Shown here: one piece after another, positions 28,017 through 38,890 of the stretch | Position numbering within the stretch: the first letter of the stretch is position 1 | Layout of the letters: each line of letters begins with the position of its first letter | Source of the DNA: Oscillospiraceae bacterium | GTDB lineage: Bacteria; Bacillota; Clostridia; Oscillospirales; Oscillospiraceae | Length of the DNA: 64,000 nucleotides | Direction of reading: 5' to 3' | Assembly (NCBI GenBank): GCA_015067885.1 | Contig: SVLO01000005.1 | Coordinates: 1 to 64,000 of the forward strand | Notes under the pieces: model-generated | What the model saw: the letters and a program-made list of their open reading frames with translations, nothing else | What the model was told of the DNA's origin: nothing | The model's database searches: none | Program-made: the position numbers and the translations under genes

Positions 28017-28627
28017 CGGATACCGCCATGTGGGAATTTGAGGAAAGATATCGTGCGCTGGGGTACGGTGCGATCTGCGGCTGTGATGAGGCGGGGGCGG
28101 GACCTTTGGCCGGTCCGGTCTATGCCGCGGCGGTGATTTTGCCGCCCGAAGCGGACATTCCAGGTTTGAACGACTCCAAAAAGCTGACCGAGCGCAAGCG
28201 GGAGCAGTTGTTTCCCATTATTCAGCAAACCGCGATTGCCTGGGCGGTCGCCCGGGTAGAGGCGGAGGAAATTGACGCCACCGACATTCTCAGCGCCCGG
28301 ATGAAGGCTATGCAGCTGGCCATGGACGCGCTGTCGGTGAAGCCGGACTTTGCCCTGATCGATGGCAACCGCGACAAGGGACGCACGGCGGCCATCACTA
28401 CGCCCCACGAACTGATCGTGCAGGGGGACAGCCGCAGCGCCAGCATCGCGGCAGCATCCATCCTGGCCAAAGTCAGCCGTGACCGCTGGATGGTGGAAAC
28501 GGCAAAGGAGTATCCCCAGTATCGGTTTGACAAGCACAAGGGCTATGGAACCAAATTGCATTACGATCTGCTGCGACAGTATGGGCTCAGCCCCATTCAC
28601 CGGCGCAGCTTTTTGAAGAACCTGTGA
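28013..28627 (+). CDS. rnhB: Ribonuclease HII
   Basis: GCDEAGAGPLAGPVYAAAVILPP, NDSKKLTERKRE. Confidence 0.95.
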   Translation: MTDTAMWEFEERYRALGYGAICGCDEAGAGPLAGPVYAAAVILPPEADIPGLNDSKKLTERKREQLFPIIQQTAIAWAVARVEAEEIDATDILSARMKAMQLAMDALSVKPDFALIDGNRDKGRTAAITTPHELIVQGDSRSASIAAASILAKVSRDRWMVETAKEYPQYRFDKHKGYGTKLHYDLLRQYGLSPIHRRSFLKNL

Positions 28628-28995
28628 GCGGGGGAGAGCGGAAACTGCTGGGGCGCTGGGGCGAGGCGCTGGCGGCAGAGGTCTACCGAAAAAAGGGCTG
28701 GCAATTGGTTGCGGCTGGGTGGCAGTGCCGCTTTGGCGAGATCGACCTGATCGTAACGAACGCGAAGTACATCGTTTTTGCCGAGGTGAAGCTGCGCCAG
28801 GGCGACCGCTTTGCGGCGGCCCGGGAGTTTGTAGACCGCCATAAGCAGGAGCGGGTTCGCACCTCGGCACAGATGTACCTTGCCGAGAATCCCACCGACC
28901 TGCAGCCCCGCTTTGATGTGGTGGAGGTCTATGCCCCGGATGGGATGCTGACAAAAAAGCCACGAATAAATGTGCTGGAAAACGCTTTTGAATAA
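28624..28995 (+). CDS. yraN: YraN family (UPF0102) endonuclease-like protein
   Basis: GGERKLLGRWGEALAAEVYRKKGWQLVAAGWQCRFGEIDLIV...FAEVKLR. Confidence 0.9.
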   Translation: MSGGERKLLGRWGEALAAEVYRKKGWQLVAAGWQCRFGEIDLIVTNAKYIVFAEVKLRQGDRFAAAREFVDRHKQERVRTSAQMYLAENPTDLQPRFDVVEVYAPDGMLTKKPRINVLENAFE

Positions 28996-29016
28996 GAACT
29001 TTTCCCCGGTTCGCTC

Positions 29017-29045
29017 TTGACCTTGAGGCGGTTTCCTGCCATAAT
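29017..29045 (+). promoter_or_regulatory. Promoter for thrC
   Basis: TTGACC (29017-29022), 17 bp, CATAAT (29040-29045). Confidence 0.6.
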
Positions 29046-29081
29046 AGTTGATTAGTATATTACACGAAAGAATGTGATTCT

Positions 29082-30566
29082 ATGCAGTACATCAGCACTC
29101 GAAACAATCAGCAGGGCTGTACCGCGGCGCAGGCTATTTCCCAGGGGCTTGCCCGGGATGGCGGCCTGCGTACCCCCATGTACATTCCCAAGCTGCCCAA
29201 AGGCGCGCTGGAGCAGCTTTGCTCCATGTCCTATCAGCAGCGGGCGGTGTATGTCATGGGCCTGTTTTTGGAGGAATTTTCTGCCGCGGAGCTGACCGGG
29301 TTTGCGGCCAAGGCCTATAGTTTGGACAAGTTTGATACCCCGGCTGTGGCGCCTGTCCACACGCTGGAAGACAACCTGCATTGTTTGGAACTGTGGCACG
29401 GGCCCACCTGCGCCTTTAAGGACATGGCGCTGCAGATGCTGCCCCATCTGCTGACCGCTTCTTTGAAGAAGACACAGGAGGATAAGACCGTCTGTATCCT
29501 TGTGGCCACCTCCGGCGACACCGGCAAGGGCGCTTTGGAGGGTTTCCGTGACGTGGACAACACCCGCATCATGGTGTTCTACCCCAAGGACGGCGTATCC
29601 CAGGTACAGCAGCTGCAGATGACCACCCAGGAGGGCGACAACGTGGGTGTCTGCGCCGTTCACGGCAACTTCGACGATGCACAGACCGGCGTGAAACGAC
29701 TGTTCTCTGACGAGGCTCTGCGGGAAAAGCTGGCAGAGAGAGGGTACTTCCTGTCCTCTGCTAACTCTATCAACTGGGGCCGCGTGCTGCCTCAGATCGT
29801 CTACTATGTGTCCGCTTACTGCGACCTGGTGCGTGACGGCAAGCTGACCATGGGTGATAAGCTGAACATCTGCGTACCCACCGGCAACTTCGGCAATATT
29901 CTTGCCGCCTACTACGCCGGGGAGATGGGTGTGCCTGTGGGCAAGCTGATCTGCGCCTCCAACAGCAACAACGTGCTGACCGAGTTTTTGACCACCGGCG
30001 TGTATGACCGCAACCGCACCTTCTACACCACCACGTCCCCCTCCATGGACATTCTGATCTCCAGCAATCTGGAGCGGCTGCTCTACGCTGTGGAGCAGGA
30101 TTCCGAGGCCGTGCGCGGCTACATGGAGCAACTGAATGCCTGCGGCAAGTACGAGGTCAGCGACAAGGTCAAGGCCTGGATCGCCAAGCGCTTCTGTGCC
30201 GGCTTCTGTGACGACGCTCAGACCGCCAAGGTCATTGAGCGCATCTATCGCCAGTATGACTATCTCATTGACACCCACACCGCTGTGGCCTTTGACGTGA
30301 TGGAGCAGTACCGGCGTGAAACCGGCGATGAGACTGCCGCCCTGGTGGTATCTACCGCCAGCCCCTTCAAGTTCTGCGACAGTGTGCTGACCGCCCTGGG
30401 TCAGACCGAGATCGCCGACGGTCTTGCGGTGCTGGATCAGTTGACCGAGGTCACCGGCCGCACCGCGCCCGTGCCCCTGGCCGGCTTGAGGGACAAGCGC
30501 GTGCGTTTTACTGCCAGTGTGGATAAGGAACGCATGGAAGACGTGGTCCTTGGGATGCTGGATTGA
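29082..30566 (+). CDS. thrC: Threonine synthase
   Basis: MQYISTRNNQQGCTAAQAISQGLARDGGLRTP; GPTCAFKDMALQ; ATSGDTGKGALEGF. Confidence 0.95.
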   Translation: MQYISTRNNQQGCTAAQAISQGLARDGGLRTPMYIPKLPKGALEQLCSMSYQQRAVYVMGLFLEEFSAAELTGFAAKAYSLDKFDTPAVAPVHTLEDNLHCLELWHGPTCAFKDMALQMLPHLLTASLKKTQEDKTVCILVATSGDTGKGALEGFRDVDNTRIMVFYPKDGVSQVQQLQMTTQEGDNVGVCAVHGNFDDAQTGVKRLFSDEALREKLAERGYFLSSANSINWGRVLPQIVYYVSAYCDLVRDGKLTMGDKLNICVPTGNFGNILAAYYAGEMGVPVGKLICASNSNNVLTEFLTTGVYDRNRTFYTTTSPSMDILISSNLERLLYAVEQDSEAVRGYMEQLNACGKYEVSDKVKAWIAKRFCAGFCDDAQTAKVIERIYRQYDYLIDTHTAVAFDVMEQYRRETGDETAALVVSTASPFKFCDSVLTALGQTEIADGLAVLDQLTEVTGRTAPVPLAGLRDKRVRFTASVDKERMEDVVLGMLD

Positions 30567-30567
30567 T

Positions 30568-31254
30568 ATGGCACTGTTTGCAATCGGAGACACCCATCTG
30601 TCCCTGAAAAGCAACAAGTCTATGGAGGTCTTTGGCGGTCGCTGGGACGGTTACATGGATAAGCTGGAACAGGGCTTTGCGCAGGTGGGGGAGGAGGACA
30701 CGGTCGTTATTTGCGGTGACGTGTCCTGGGGCATGAGTCTGGAGGAATCCCGGGAGGACTTTGCCTTTCTCAATGATCTGCCGGGGAAGAAGCTGCTGGT
30801 CAAGGGAAACCACGATTACTGGTGGACCACCGCGGCCAAGATGAACGCCTTTTTTGCGGCCAACGGCTTTGATAAGCTGTCCCTGCTGCACAACAACTGC
30901 GCCTTTTATGGGGACGTGGCTCTGTGCGGCACCCGGGGCTGGTTCTTTGAGGAAGAGCGGGGGGAACACAGCGCCAAGATCTTCAACCGGGAGCTGATTC
31001 GGCTGGAAGCGTCGCTGAAAGCGGCGGGGGAGCGGGAGAAATACTGCTTTCTCCATTACCCGCCCCTGTGTACCGGCTACCGCTGTGAAGAGATCCTGGA
31101 CCTGATGGCCCGATACGGCGTGAGCCGCTGCTATGCAGGGCATCTCCACGGTCCCAGCCATCGGTTTGCGTACTGCGGAACGGACAACGGAATTGCCTTC
31201 GGCATGGTTTCTGCGGATTTTATCGGCTTTTTGCCCGAAAAAATTTGCGAATAA
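30568..31254 (+). CDS. Calcineurin-like metallophosphoesterase
   Basis: ALFAIGDTHLS, ICGDVSWG, KGNHDYWW, GHLHGPSH. Confidence 0.9.
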   Translation: MALFAIGDTHLSLKSNKSMEVFGGRWDGYMDKLEQGFAQVGEEDTVVICGDVSWGMSLEESREDFAFLNDLPGKKLLVKGNHDYWWTTAAKMNAFFAANGFDKLSLLHNNCAFYGDVALCGTRGWFFEEERGEHSAKIFNRELIRLEASLKAAGEREKYCFLHYPPLCTGYRCEEILDLMARYGVSRCYAGHLHGPSHRFAYCGTDNGIAFGMVSADFIGFLPEKICE

Positions 31255-31373
31255 AGGATAAAAAAAGCAATTTACATCTAGAAATACGGAAACAAATCTG
31301 TTAGAATAACTAAGTTAAAGCAAATGGCATGTTCGGGCTGTTCAAAACCCGGTGCCGACAGGAGGAAAATAAC

Positions 31374-32855
31374 ATGACCGTCACCAATGTAGAGAAAAAA
31401 GAAAACAGCACCGTTGAGCTTACCATCCAGGTGGGCGCCGAGGCCTTTGAGGCTGCCGTTCAGAAGGCTTATCTGAAGAACCGCGCCAGCATCAGCATCC
31501 CCGGCTTCCGCAAGGGCAAGGCTCCCCGCGCCATTGTTGAAAAGCTGTACGGCGCCTCCATTTTCTACGAGGATGCCATCAATGAGCTGTATCCCTCTGC
31601 TTATGCCGAGGCGGTTGCCGAGCAGAAGCTGGACGAGGTTGGCTACCCCAAGATGGAGATCGTCACCGTCGGTAAGGAGGGCTTTACCTTCAAGGCTGTT
31701 GTCAGCGTTCGTCCCGAGGTAAAGCTGGGCACCTACAAGGGCCTGTCCGCCCCCAAGACCGTTGCCAAGGTCACCGAGAAGGACATCAACGAGGAGTTGA
31801 CCCCCTACGTTGCCCGCGCCACCCGTCTGGTGGCTGTCAAGCGCAAGGCCAAGAAGGGCGACACCGCTGTCATCGATTTTGAGGGCTTTATGGACGGCAA
31901 GCCTTTCGAGGGCGGCAAGGGCGAGAACTACAGCCTGGAGCTGGGTTCCGGTTCCTTCATCCCCGGTTTTGAGGAGCAGCTCATCGGCGCCAAGGCCGGC
32001 GAGGAGAAGGAGCTGAACCTGACCTTCCCCGAGGAGTATGTTGCCGACCTGGCCGGCAAGGACGTGGTGTTCAAGGTCAAGGTCAACGAGGTCAAGGAAG
32101 CTGTCAAGCCTGAGCTGGACGACGAGTTTGCCAAGGACGTGTCCGAGTTTGACACCCTGGAGGCTTTCAAGAAGGACCTGGCCGACAAGCTGACCGCCAA
32201 GCGCACCGAGGCTGCCCAGCGCGACTACGAGCAGGCCATCATTGACCAGCTTATCGAGAAGATGACCGTCACCGTGCCCGAGACCATGGTGGACGTGCAG
32301 GTCGATCGCATGATGGACGACTTTGCCAACCGCATTGCCGCTCAGGGTATGGATGTCAACCAGTACCTGCAGATGATGGGCATGAATGCCGATATGATGC
32401 GCATGAGCGCCCGTCCCAACGCCGAGAAGCAGGTGAAGGTGGAGCTGGCTCTGGATGCCGTTGCCGCCGCCGAGAAGCTGGAGGTTTCCGACGAGGAGGC
32501 CGAGGCCGAGCTGCAGCGCCTGGCCGACCAGTACAGCATGGAGCTGGACAAGGTCAAGAGCATTGTTCCCGCCGAGGAGTTGAAGAAGGACCTGCTGAAG
32601 AAGAAGGCCTCCGACTTCGTGTTTGCCAACGCCAAGGTCAAGGCCGCCGCCAAGAAGGCTGCCCCCAAGACCGAGGAGTCTGCTGAGGCTGCCGAGGAAA
32701 AGCCTGCCACCAAGAAGACCACCGCGGCCAAGCCTGCTGCCAAGAAGACTACCACCACCAAGAAGACTGCGGCCAAGGCGGACGAGGCCAAGCCCGCCGC
32801 CAAGAAGACCACCACCACTGCCAAGAAGCCTGCCGCCAAGAAGACCGAGGAATAA
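31374..32855 (+). CDS. tig: Trigger factor with an extended Lys/Ala/Thr-rich C-terminal tail
   Basis: MTVTNVEKKENSTVELTIQVGAEAFEAAVQKAY...GFRKGKAPR; FEGFMDGKPFEGGKGENYSLELGSGSFIPGFEEQLIG; tail ...AAKPAAKKTTTTKKTAAKADEAKPAAKKTTTTAKKPAAKKTEE. Confidence 0.95.
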   Translation: MTVTNVEKKENSTVELTIQVGAEAFEAAVQKAYLKNRASISIPGFRKGKAPRAIVEKLYGASIFYEDAINELYPSAYAEAVAEQKLDEVGYPKMEIVTVGKEGFTFKAVVSVRPEVKLGTYKGLSAPKTVAKVTEKDINEELTPYVARATRLVAVKRKAKKGDTAVIDFEGFMDGKPFEGGKGENYSLELGSGSFIPGFEEQLIGAKAGEEKELNLTFPEEYVADLAGKDVVFKVKVNEVKEAVKPELDDEFAKDVSEFDTLEAFKKDLADKLTAKRTEAAQRDYEQAIIDQLIEKMTVTVPETMVDVQVDRMMDDFANRIAAQGMDVNQYLQMMGMNADMMRMSARPNAEKQVKVELALDAVAAAEKLEVSDEEAEAELQRLADQYSMELDKVKSIVPAEELKKDLLKKKASDFVFANAKVKAAAKKAAPKTEESAEAAEEKPATKKTTAAKPAAKKTTTTKKTAAKADEAKPAAKKTTTTAKKPAAKKTEE

Positions 32856-32911
32856 TCTTCCGGCGCGCGGACATAATGTAGTGACAGATTTGTCCGGAAG
32901 GAGATTTATCC

Positions 32912-33493
32912 ATGAGCTTTATTCCCTATGTTGTGGAGCAGACCAACCGCGGCGAGCGGTCCTACGACATTTTCTCCCGTCTGCTCAACGACCGTATCAT
33001 TTTCCTGTCCGAAGAGGTCAACGACACCACTGCAAGCCTTGTGGTGGCACAGTTGCTGTACCTTGAGGCGCAGGACCCCGACAAGGACATCCAGTTCTAC
33101 ATCAACAGCCCGGGTGGCTCCGTGACCGCCGGCATGGCCATCTACGACACCATGCAGTATATCAAGTGCGATGTGTCCACCATCTGCATCGGTATGGCCG
33201 CCAGCATGGGTGCGTTCCTGCTGTCTGCCGGCACCAAGGGTAAGCGTTACGCTCTGCCCAACGCCGAGATCATGATCCATCAGCCCTCCGCCGGGACCCA
33301 GGGACAGGTGACCGATATGGCCATTCACCTCAAGCGTCTTGAGATCATCAAGCAGCGCATGAATCGAATTTTGGCGGAAAACACCGGCAAGAGTATCGAA
33401 ATTGTTACCGCAGATTGTGAGCGCGACAACTTTATGACCGCCGAGCAGGCTGTGGAATACGGTCTGATCGACAAGGTGATTGAGAAACGATAA
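32912..33493 (+). CDS. clpP: ATP-dependent Clp protease proteolytic subunit
   Basis: [55 protein letters not shown]. Confidence 0.97.
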   Translation: MSFIPYVVEQTNRGERSYDIFSRLLNDRIIFLSEEVNDTTASLVVAQLLYLEAQDPDKDIQFYINSPGGSVTAGMAIYDTMQYIKCDVSTICIGMAASMGAFLLSAGTKGKRYALPNAEIMIHQPSAGTQGQVTDMAIHLKRLEIIKQRMNRILAENTGKSIEIVTADCERDNFMTAEQAVEYGLIDKVIEKR

Positions 33494-33554
33494 GTTAGCC
33501 GGGGGAGTGGGGGCAGAAGGCTGCCTCCACTCCTTTGAGCGATAAGGAGTCATT

Positions 33555-34841
33555 ATGGGAAAAAACGACGAAAAGAAGGCTCTGCGCTGTTCCTTTTGCG
33601 GCAAGCATCAGGAACAAGTCCAGCGACTGATCGCCGGACCGGGTGCCTATATCTGTAACGAGTGCGTCAATCTGTGCCTGGGCATTTTGGACTCGGACTT
33701 GGAGCAGCAGAGCTATGCTCCTGCCGTACAGGTGCCGGACGAAATCCCCACGCCCAAGCAGATCAAGGAGTATTTGGATCAGTATATCATCGGTCAGGAA
33801 CAGGCCAAGGTCGCCCTGTCCGTTTCCGTCTATAACCACTACAAGCGCATCTATTTCGGTGGTGCCGACGATGTGGAGCTGCAAAAGAGCAACATTCTGC
33901 TTGTGGGCCCCACCGGTTGCGGAAAGACTCTGTTTGCCCAGTCTTTGGCTCGAATTCTGAACGTGCCCTTTGCCATTGCCGATGCTACCACCTTGACGGA
34001 AGCCGGTTATGTGGGCGACGACGTGGAAAACATCCTGCTGCGCCTGGTGCAGGCTGCGGATTACGATGTGGAGCTGGCTGAGCGTGGCATCATCTACATC
34101 GACGAGATGGACAAAATTGCCCGCAAAAGCGAGAATACCTCCATCACTCGTGATGTGTCCGGCGAGGGTGTTCAGCAGGCTCTGCTGAAGATCTTGGAGG
34201 GTACGGTGGCAAACGTACCGCCTCAGGGTGGCCGCAAGCACCCTCATCAGGAGTTCATTCAGATCGACACCCGCAACATCCTGTTCATTTGCGGCGGTGC
34301 CTTCGAGGGCATCGAGAAGATCATCGAAAGCCGCTTGGACCGCAAGAGCATGGGCTTCGGTGCCGAGATTCAGAGTAAGAAAAATCGCAATGTTGGCGAG
34401 ATTATCAAGGAGATCCAGCCTCAGGACCTGCTGAAGTTTGGCATTATTCCTGAGCTGGTTGGTCGTCTGCCTGTGCTGACCACATTGGAATCCCTGGACG
34501 TGGACCAAATGGTGCGTATCCTGACCGAGCCTAAAAACGCCCTGGTTAAGCAGTACAAGAAGCTGATGGACTATGACGAGGTGGAGCTGGAGTTCCAGCC
34601 CGAGGCGCTGCGCGCTGTAGCTGAGCGCGCTGTGGAGCGCAGCATCGGCGCCCGCGGCCTGCGCGCTATTTTGGAGGAGGTCATGACTCAGGTCATGTTC
34701 CAAACGCCTTCTGACCCCACTATTGTCAAGGTGGTCATCACGCCGGAGAGCGTGCGGGGAGAGAAGCAGCCCGAGCTGTTGCGGGACCCCGAACGCCTGG
34801 ATCGCCCCATGCTGGGTAAGGCCGCGCTGCGTGCGGAATAA
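33555..34841 (+). CDS. clpX: ATP-dependent Clp protease ATPase subunit ClpX
   Basis: [27 protein letters not shown] zinc finger; [15 protein letters not shown]. Confidence 0.97.
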   Translation: MGKNDEKKALRCSFCGKHQEQVQRLIAGPGAYICNECVNLCLGILDSDLEQQSYAPAVQVPDEIPTPKQIKEYLDQYIIGQEQAKVALSVSVYNHYKRIYFGGADDVELQKSNILLVGPTGCGKTLFAQSLARILNVPFAIADATTLTEAGYVGDDVENILLRLVQAADYDVELAERGIIYIDEMDKIARKSENTSITRDVSGEGVQQALLKILEGTVANVPPQGGRKHPHQEFIQIDTRNILFICGGAFEGIEKIIESRLDRKSMGFGAEIQSKKNRNVGEIIKEIQPQDLLKFGIIPELVGRLPVLTTLESLDVDQMVRILTEPKNALVKQYKKLMDYDEVELEFQPEALRAVAERAVERSIGARGLRAILEEVMTQVMFQTPSDPTIVKVVITPESVRGEKQPELLRDPERLDRPMLGKAALRAE

Positions 34842-34863
34842 AGCGGCGTAATCACAACACATT

Positions 34864-34900
34864 CGTCCCGCAGAACACGCAGTGTGGTCTGCGGGACGTT
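34864..34900 (+). terminator. Hairpin/terminator between clpX and lon
   Basis: CGTCCCGCAG ... CTGCGGGACGTTTT. Confidence 0.65.
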
Positions 34901-34929
34901 TTGACTATTCCCGGAAGGAAGGGATCAAC

Positions 34930-37329
34930 ATGGAGAAACAGAGTGCCAATCTAAATATGCCCACCGTGGCCCTGCGCGGCCTGACAGTATTTCCCGGTTC
35001 GCTGATACATTTTGATGTGGGTCGCAAACGGTCCATTCAGGCCTTTGAAAAGGCGTTGGAGGCCGCAAGCCCCATCTTCTTGGTACCCCAGCGGGATATG
35101 TCGGTGGAGGACCCGACCCAAGAGGATTTGTACCCCGTGGGCGTGCTTGCCAATGTAAAGCAGCTGCTGCGCATCCCCGGAAACAACGTGCGTGTTATGG
35201 TGGAGGGGTTTGCGCGCGGTCGCCTGGTCAACCTTGTCGGAACGGAGCCGTATCTGCTCTGTGAGGTGGAGTGCATTGCGGAGCGGTCTGCTCGCGTGAC
35301 CGCCAAGACCGAGGCTCTGATCCGCCGTACTTACGAGCTGTTTCAGCAGTACGTTGAGGTGGGGCCTCAGGCATCTGCCGACTTGCTGATCAAAATTTTG
35401 TCCAGTGATGATCCCGGTTTTATTGCGGACTTCGTTGCGCAAAATATCCCCATGCGAAACGATGATAAGCAGCTGATACTGGCCGAGGTGAGTCCGGTTC
35501 GCCGCCTTGAGAAGATGTACCGCCTGCTGGCCCGTGAGGTAGACATTATGGCGCTGGATCAGCAGATTCAGAACCGAGCCAAAGAGCAAATGTCCGATAA
35601 CCAGCGGGATTACTATCTTCGGGAGCAGATCAAGGCCATCCAGTCCGAGTTGGGCGAAGGCGATGCCGACAGCGAGATCGGTGAGTATCGCGCCAAGATC
35701 GAAGGCACAAAACTGCCCGAACAGGTTCGTGAGCGGTTGCTCAAGGAAGTCAATCGTTTAGCCAAGCAGCCTTTCGGTTCTGCCGAGGCAACGGTCATGC
35801 GCAATTATTTGGACGTGTGCCTGGAGCTGCCCTGGGACAAAAAATCCAAAGAGAAGGTCAGCGTGGAACACGCCCGCCGTGTACTGGACCGCGACCACTA
35901 TGGTCTGGACAAGGTCAAGGAGCGCATTTTGGAGTTCTTGGCTGTTAAACAGATGGCGCCCGACTTGAAAGGGCAAATTATTTGCCTGGTTGGCCCTCCC
36001 GGTGTGGGTAAGACCTCCGTGGCTATGTCTGTGGCCCGGGCCCTGAACCGCAAGCTGGCCCGCATTTCCTTGGGCGGCGTCAGCGATGAGGCGGAGATCC
36101 GCGGTCACCGCAAGACCTACATCGGAGCCATGCCCGGCCGTATCCTGAACGCCATCAATCAGGCCGGCGTTTCCAACCCCCTTTTGTTGCTGGACGAAAT
36201 TGATAAGCTGGGCCACGACCACCGCGGCGACCCGGCTTCGGCACTGCTGGAGGTCCTGGATGCGGAGCAGAACGGCACATTCCGTGATAACTTCGTGGAG
36301 CTGCCCTTCGACCTGTCGGAGGTTATGTTTATTACCACCGCAAACACAACTTCGACTATTCCCAAGCCGTTGCTGGACCGCATGGAGGTTATTGAGCTGT
36401 CCAGCTATACCGATGAGGAAAAACTCCGAATTGCCCGGGATCATCTTTGGCCCAGACAGATAAAACGCCACGGATTGACCAAAGGCAAACTGATTCTGAG
36501 CGATGCGGCCCTGCGCCGGATGATTTGCGAGTACACCCGCGAATCCGGCGTGCGTGTGCTGGAACGCCAAATAGCTTCTGTCTGCAGAAAAGCTGCTATG
36601 TCTTTTGCAACAAAGGATGTAAAGCGGATAACCATTACAGCGGAAAACTTGGAGCGGTATTTGGGCGTACCCAAATATCACCCGGAACGTCAGGCCACAG
36701 AGGAACGGGTGGGTGTTGTCAATGGCCTCGCCTGGACCAATGCAGGCGGCGAGCTGCTGGAAGTGGAAGTGAACGCCGTACCCGGCACGGGCAAAATTGA
36801 ACTGACCGGCAATTTGGGCGACGTAATGAAAGAGTCTGCCCACGCGGCCCACACCTACATACGCAGCCGGGCCGAGAAGTTGGGGATCGCTTTGGATTTC
36901 TACAAGACGACAGACATCCACGCTCACTTCCCGGAGGGGGCGGTGCCTAAGGATGGCCCCTCCGCCGGTATTGCCATCACCACGGCGATGGTATCCGCCC
37001 TGACGGGGCGGCCTGTTCGGGCCGGGATCGCCATGACGGGCGAGGTAACGCTGCGTGGCCGTGTGCTTGCCATCGGCGGGCTGAAGGAGAAGACCATGGC
37101 AGCGCTGCGCAACGGAATTCACACGGTCATCATACCCGGTGAAAATGTGAAGGATCTGGAGGAAATCGATCAGAATGTTCGCGCAGGTCTGCATTTTGTG
37201 GCGGTGGACAGTGTGGATCAGGTTTTGGATCACGCGCTGCTGCAGCGTGAGCCGGAGCAGGAGCTGCCCGCGACCTGTTTTGCCCTCGAGGGCAAGCAGG
37301 TGGAGAGTGCCGTAACCTGGAAACAGTAA
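34930..37329 (+). CDS. lon: ATP-dependent endopeptidase Lon
   Basis: [30 protein letters not shown] catalytic Ser; [10 protein letters not shown] Lys. Confidence 0.97.
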   Translation: MEKQSANLNMPTVALRGLTVFPGSLIHFDVGRKRSIQAFEKALEAASPIFLVPQRDMSVEDPTQEDLYPVGVLANVKQLLRIPGNNVRVMVEGFARGRLVNLVGTEPYLLCEVECIAERSARVTAKTEALIRRTYELFQQYVEVGPQASADLLIKILSSDDPGFIADFVAQNIPMRNDDKQLILAEVSPVRRLEKMYRLLAREVDIMALDQQIQNRAKEQMSDNQRDYYLREQIKAIQSELGEGDADSEIGEYRAKIEGTKLPEQVRERLLKEVNRLAKQPFGSAEATVMRNYLDVCLELPWDKKSKEKVSVEHARRVLDRDHYGLDKVKERILEFLAVKQMAPDLKGQIICLVGPPGVGKTSVAMSVARALNRKLARISLGGVSDEAEIRGHRKTYIGAMPGRILNAINQAGVSNPLLLLDEIDKLGHDHRGDPASALLEVLDAEQNGTFRDNFVELPFDLSEVMFITTANTTSTIPKPLLDRMEVIELSSYTDEEKLRIARDHLWPRQIKRHGLTKGKLILSDAALRRMICEYTRESGVRVLERQIASVCRKAAMSFATKDVKRITITAENLERYLGVPKYHPERQATEERVGVVNGLAWTNAGGELLEVEVNAVPGTGKIELTGNLGDVMKESAHAAHTYIRSRAEKLGIALDFYKTTDIHAHFPEGAVPKDGPSAGIAITTAMVSALTGRPVRAGIAMTGEVTLRGRVLAIGGLKEKTMAALRNGIHTVIIPGENVKDLEEIDQNVRAGLHFVAVDSVDQVLDHALLQREPEQELPATCFALEGKQVESAVTWKQ

Positions 37330-37340
37330 GGGGGAGCGTA

Positions 37341-37937
37341 ATGGCTATCAACCTTCAAAATGCGGAATTTATCCGCTCGGCGGTCAAGCGCGGCGATTTC
37401 CCGCGAAACAACATGGTTCAGGTGGCGTTTGCCGGACGCTCCAACGTGGGTAAGTCTTCCGTCATTAACCGACTTCTCAACCGTAAGAACTTTGCCCGTG
37501 TGGGCGCCATGCCTGGAAAAACGGTCCATATCAATTATTTTTTGATTGACGAGGCGTTCTATTTGGTTGATCTGCCCGGTTACGGCTACGCCCAGGTTGC
37601 CAAAAGTGAACGCGACCGCTGGGGCAGGCTGATGGAGGAATACTTTGCCGACCCCGACCAGATGACCATGGGCGTTATGATCGTGGATGCGCGACACAAG
37701 CCTACGGCCGACGATTGCACCATGGCACAGTGGTACAAGGACGCGGGCCGACCTTTCCTCGTGGTGGCCAACAAGCTGGACAAGCTGAAGAAAAAGGAAA
37801 TCGAGCCGAACTTGAAACAAATCCGCCAAACCCTTGATTTGGATGATGGTGTAAAGCTGATCCCCTTTTCGGCGGAAAAGGGGATCGGACGCCAGGAATT
37901 GCTCAATGAAATTTTTGCCTGCGTGGAGCGTAATTAG
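37341..37937 (+). CDS. ysxC: Ribosome biogenesis GTP-binding protein YsxC/EngB
   Basis: FAGRSNVGKSSVINRLLNRKNFARVGAMPGKTVHINYF, DLPGYGYAQV. Confidence 0.95.
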   Translation: MAINLQNAEFIRSAVKRGDFPRNNMVQVAFAGRSNVGKSSVINRLLNRKNFARVGAMPGKTVHINYFLIDEAFYLVDLPGYGYAQVAKSERDRWGRLMEEYFADPDQMTMGVMIVDARHKPTADDCTMAQWYKDAGRPFLVVANKLDKLKKKEIEPNLKQIRQTLDLDDGVKLIPFSAEKGIGRQELLNEIFACVERN

Positions 37938-37951
37938 GTTCCGACCCGCTG

Positions 37952-37982
37952 AAAGCCCGGACAGATCTGTCCGGGCTTTTTT
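37952..37982 (+). terminator. Terminator after ysxC
   Basis: AAAGCCCGGACAGA/TCTGTCCGGGCTTTTTT perfect hairpin. Confidence 0.85.
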
Positions 37983-38078
37983 ATGCTGTCGGACTGGCGA
38001 AAATTGCTTGTAAAGTTGCGGGAAGTTTGGTATACTACTATATATTGTGTGAAATGTTTGTCAGGGAGGAGGTGCAGA

Positions 38079-38876
38079 ATGGAAAGCCCGATTTATCACC
38101 TTGAAGGTGTGGTGAAAGCCAAGGAAACGGATATGGAGGACTTTGTGGGTCCTCTCGACCTGATTCTGCACCTTCTGAGCAAAAATAAAATGGAAATCAA
38201 GGACATTCAAATTTCCTTGATTTTGGAGCAGTATTTACAGTGGATGGACCAGCGGAAGGAGCTGGATCTGGAGGTCGCAAGTGAGTTTGTCACCATGGCG
38301 TCCCACTTGATTTATATCAAGACCCGTATGCTGCTGTCCATCCACGATGAGGAAGCCATGTCCGAGATGGAGCAGTTGATAGCCACCCTGGAGGCCCATC
38401 AGCGCAATGAGAACTACGGCCGATTGAAAGAAGTTGTGCCAAAGCTGGACCAGCGCTATTCCTACGGCCGCAATTACATCACCAAAGGGCCGGAACCCAT
38501 GCGAAAGGATCAGACCTACCGCTATGTCCATCAGGCGGAGGATCTGCGCCGTGCCATGGGCGAGGTGCTGAGCCGTTCCGGCAGCAAGCTGCCTCCGCCG
38601 GTCAGCGCCTTTCAGGGTATCGTAGGGCGTGAGCCGTATCCCGTTACCGACAAGGCGGGGGAGATCATCCGTCGTTTGATTCGATTCGGTGTGACCCGGT
38701 TCCGCGCTCTGTTCCGTGGGAACAAAAGCCGCTCGGAAATCGTTGCTACCTTCCTTGCGGTGCTGGAGCTTTGTAAGGCCAGCCGTCTGCGCCTTGCCGG
38801 CACGGAGGAGGATTGCACCGTGACCTCCACCAACGACGCGGCGGATGAGATGGAATTTACCGCTGACAGCTATTGA
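38079..38876 (+). CDS. scpA: Segregation and condensation protein A
   Basis: FVGPLDLILHLLSKNKMEIKDIQISLILEQYLQWM...SEFVTMASHLIYIKTRMLL. Confidence 0.94.
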   Translation: MESPIYHLEGVVKAKETDMEDFVGPLDLILHLLSKNKMEIKDIQISLILEQYLQWMDQRKELDLEVASEFVTMASHLIYIKTRMLLSIHDEEAMSEMEQLIATLEAHQRNENYGRLKEVVPKLDQRYSYGRNYITKGPEPMRKDQTYRYVHQAEDLRRAMGEVLSRSGSKLPPPVSAFQGIVGREPYPVTDKAGEIIRRLIRFGVTRFRALFRGNKSRSEIVATFLAVLELCKASRLRLAGTEEDCTVTSTNDAADEMEFTADSY

Positions 38877-38890
38877 GGAGCGTGTATCCA

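Noticed and set aside
32342-32839. Minus-strand 165-aa hydrophobic ORF (MAAGFLAVVVVFLAAGL...)
   Set aside because: Complement of the Lys/Ala/Thr-rich trigger factor tail; hydrophobic character follows from reading AAG/ACC codons backwards.
35758-37233. Minus-strand 491-aa ORF opposite lon
   Set aside because: Antisense shadow of lon.
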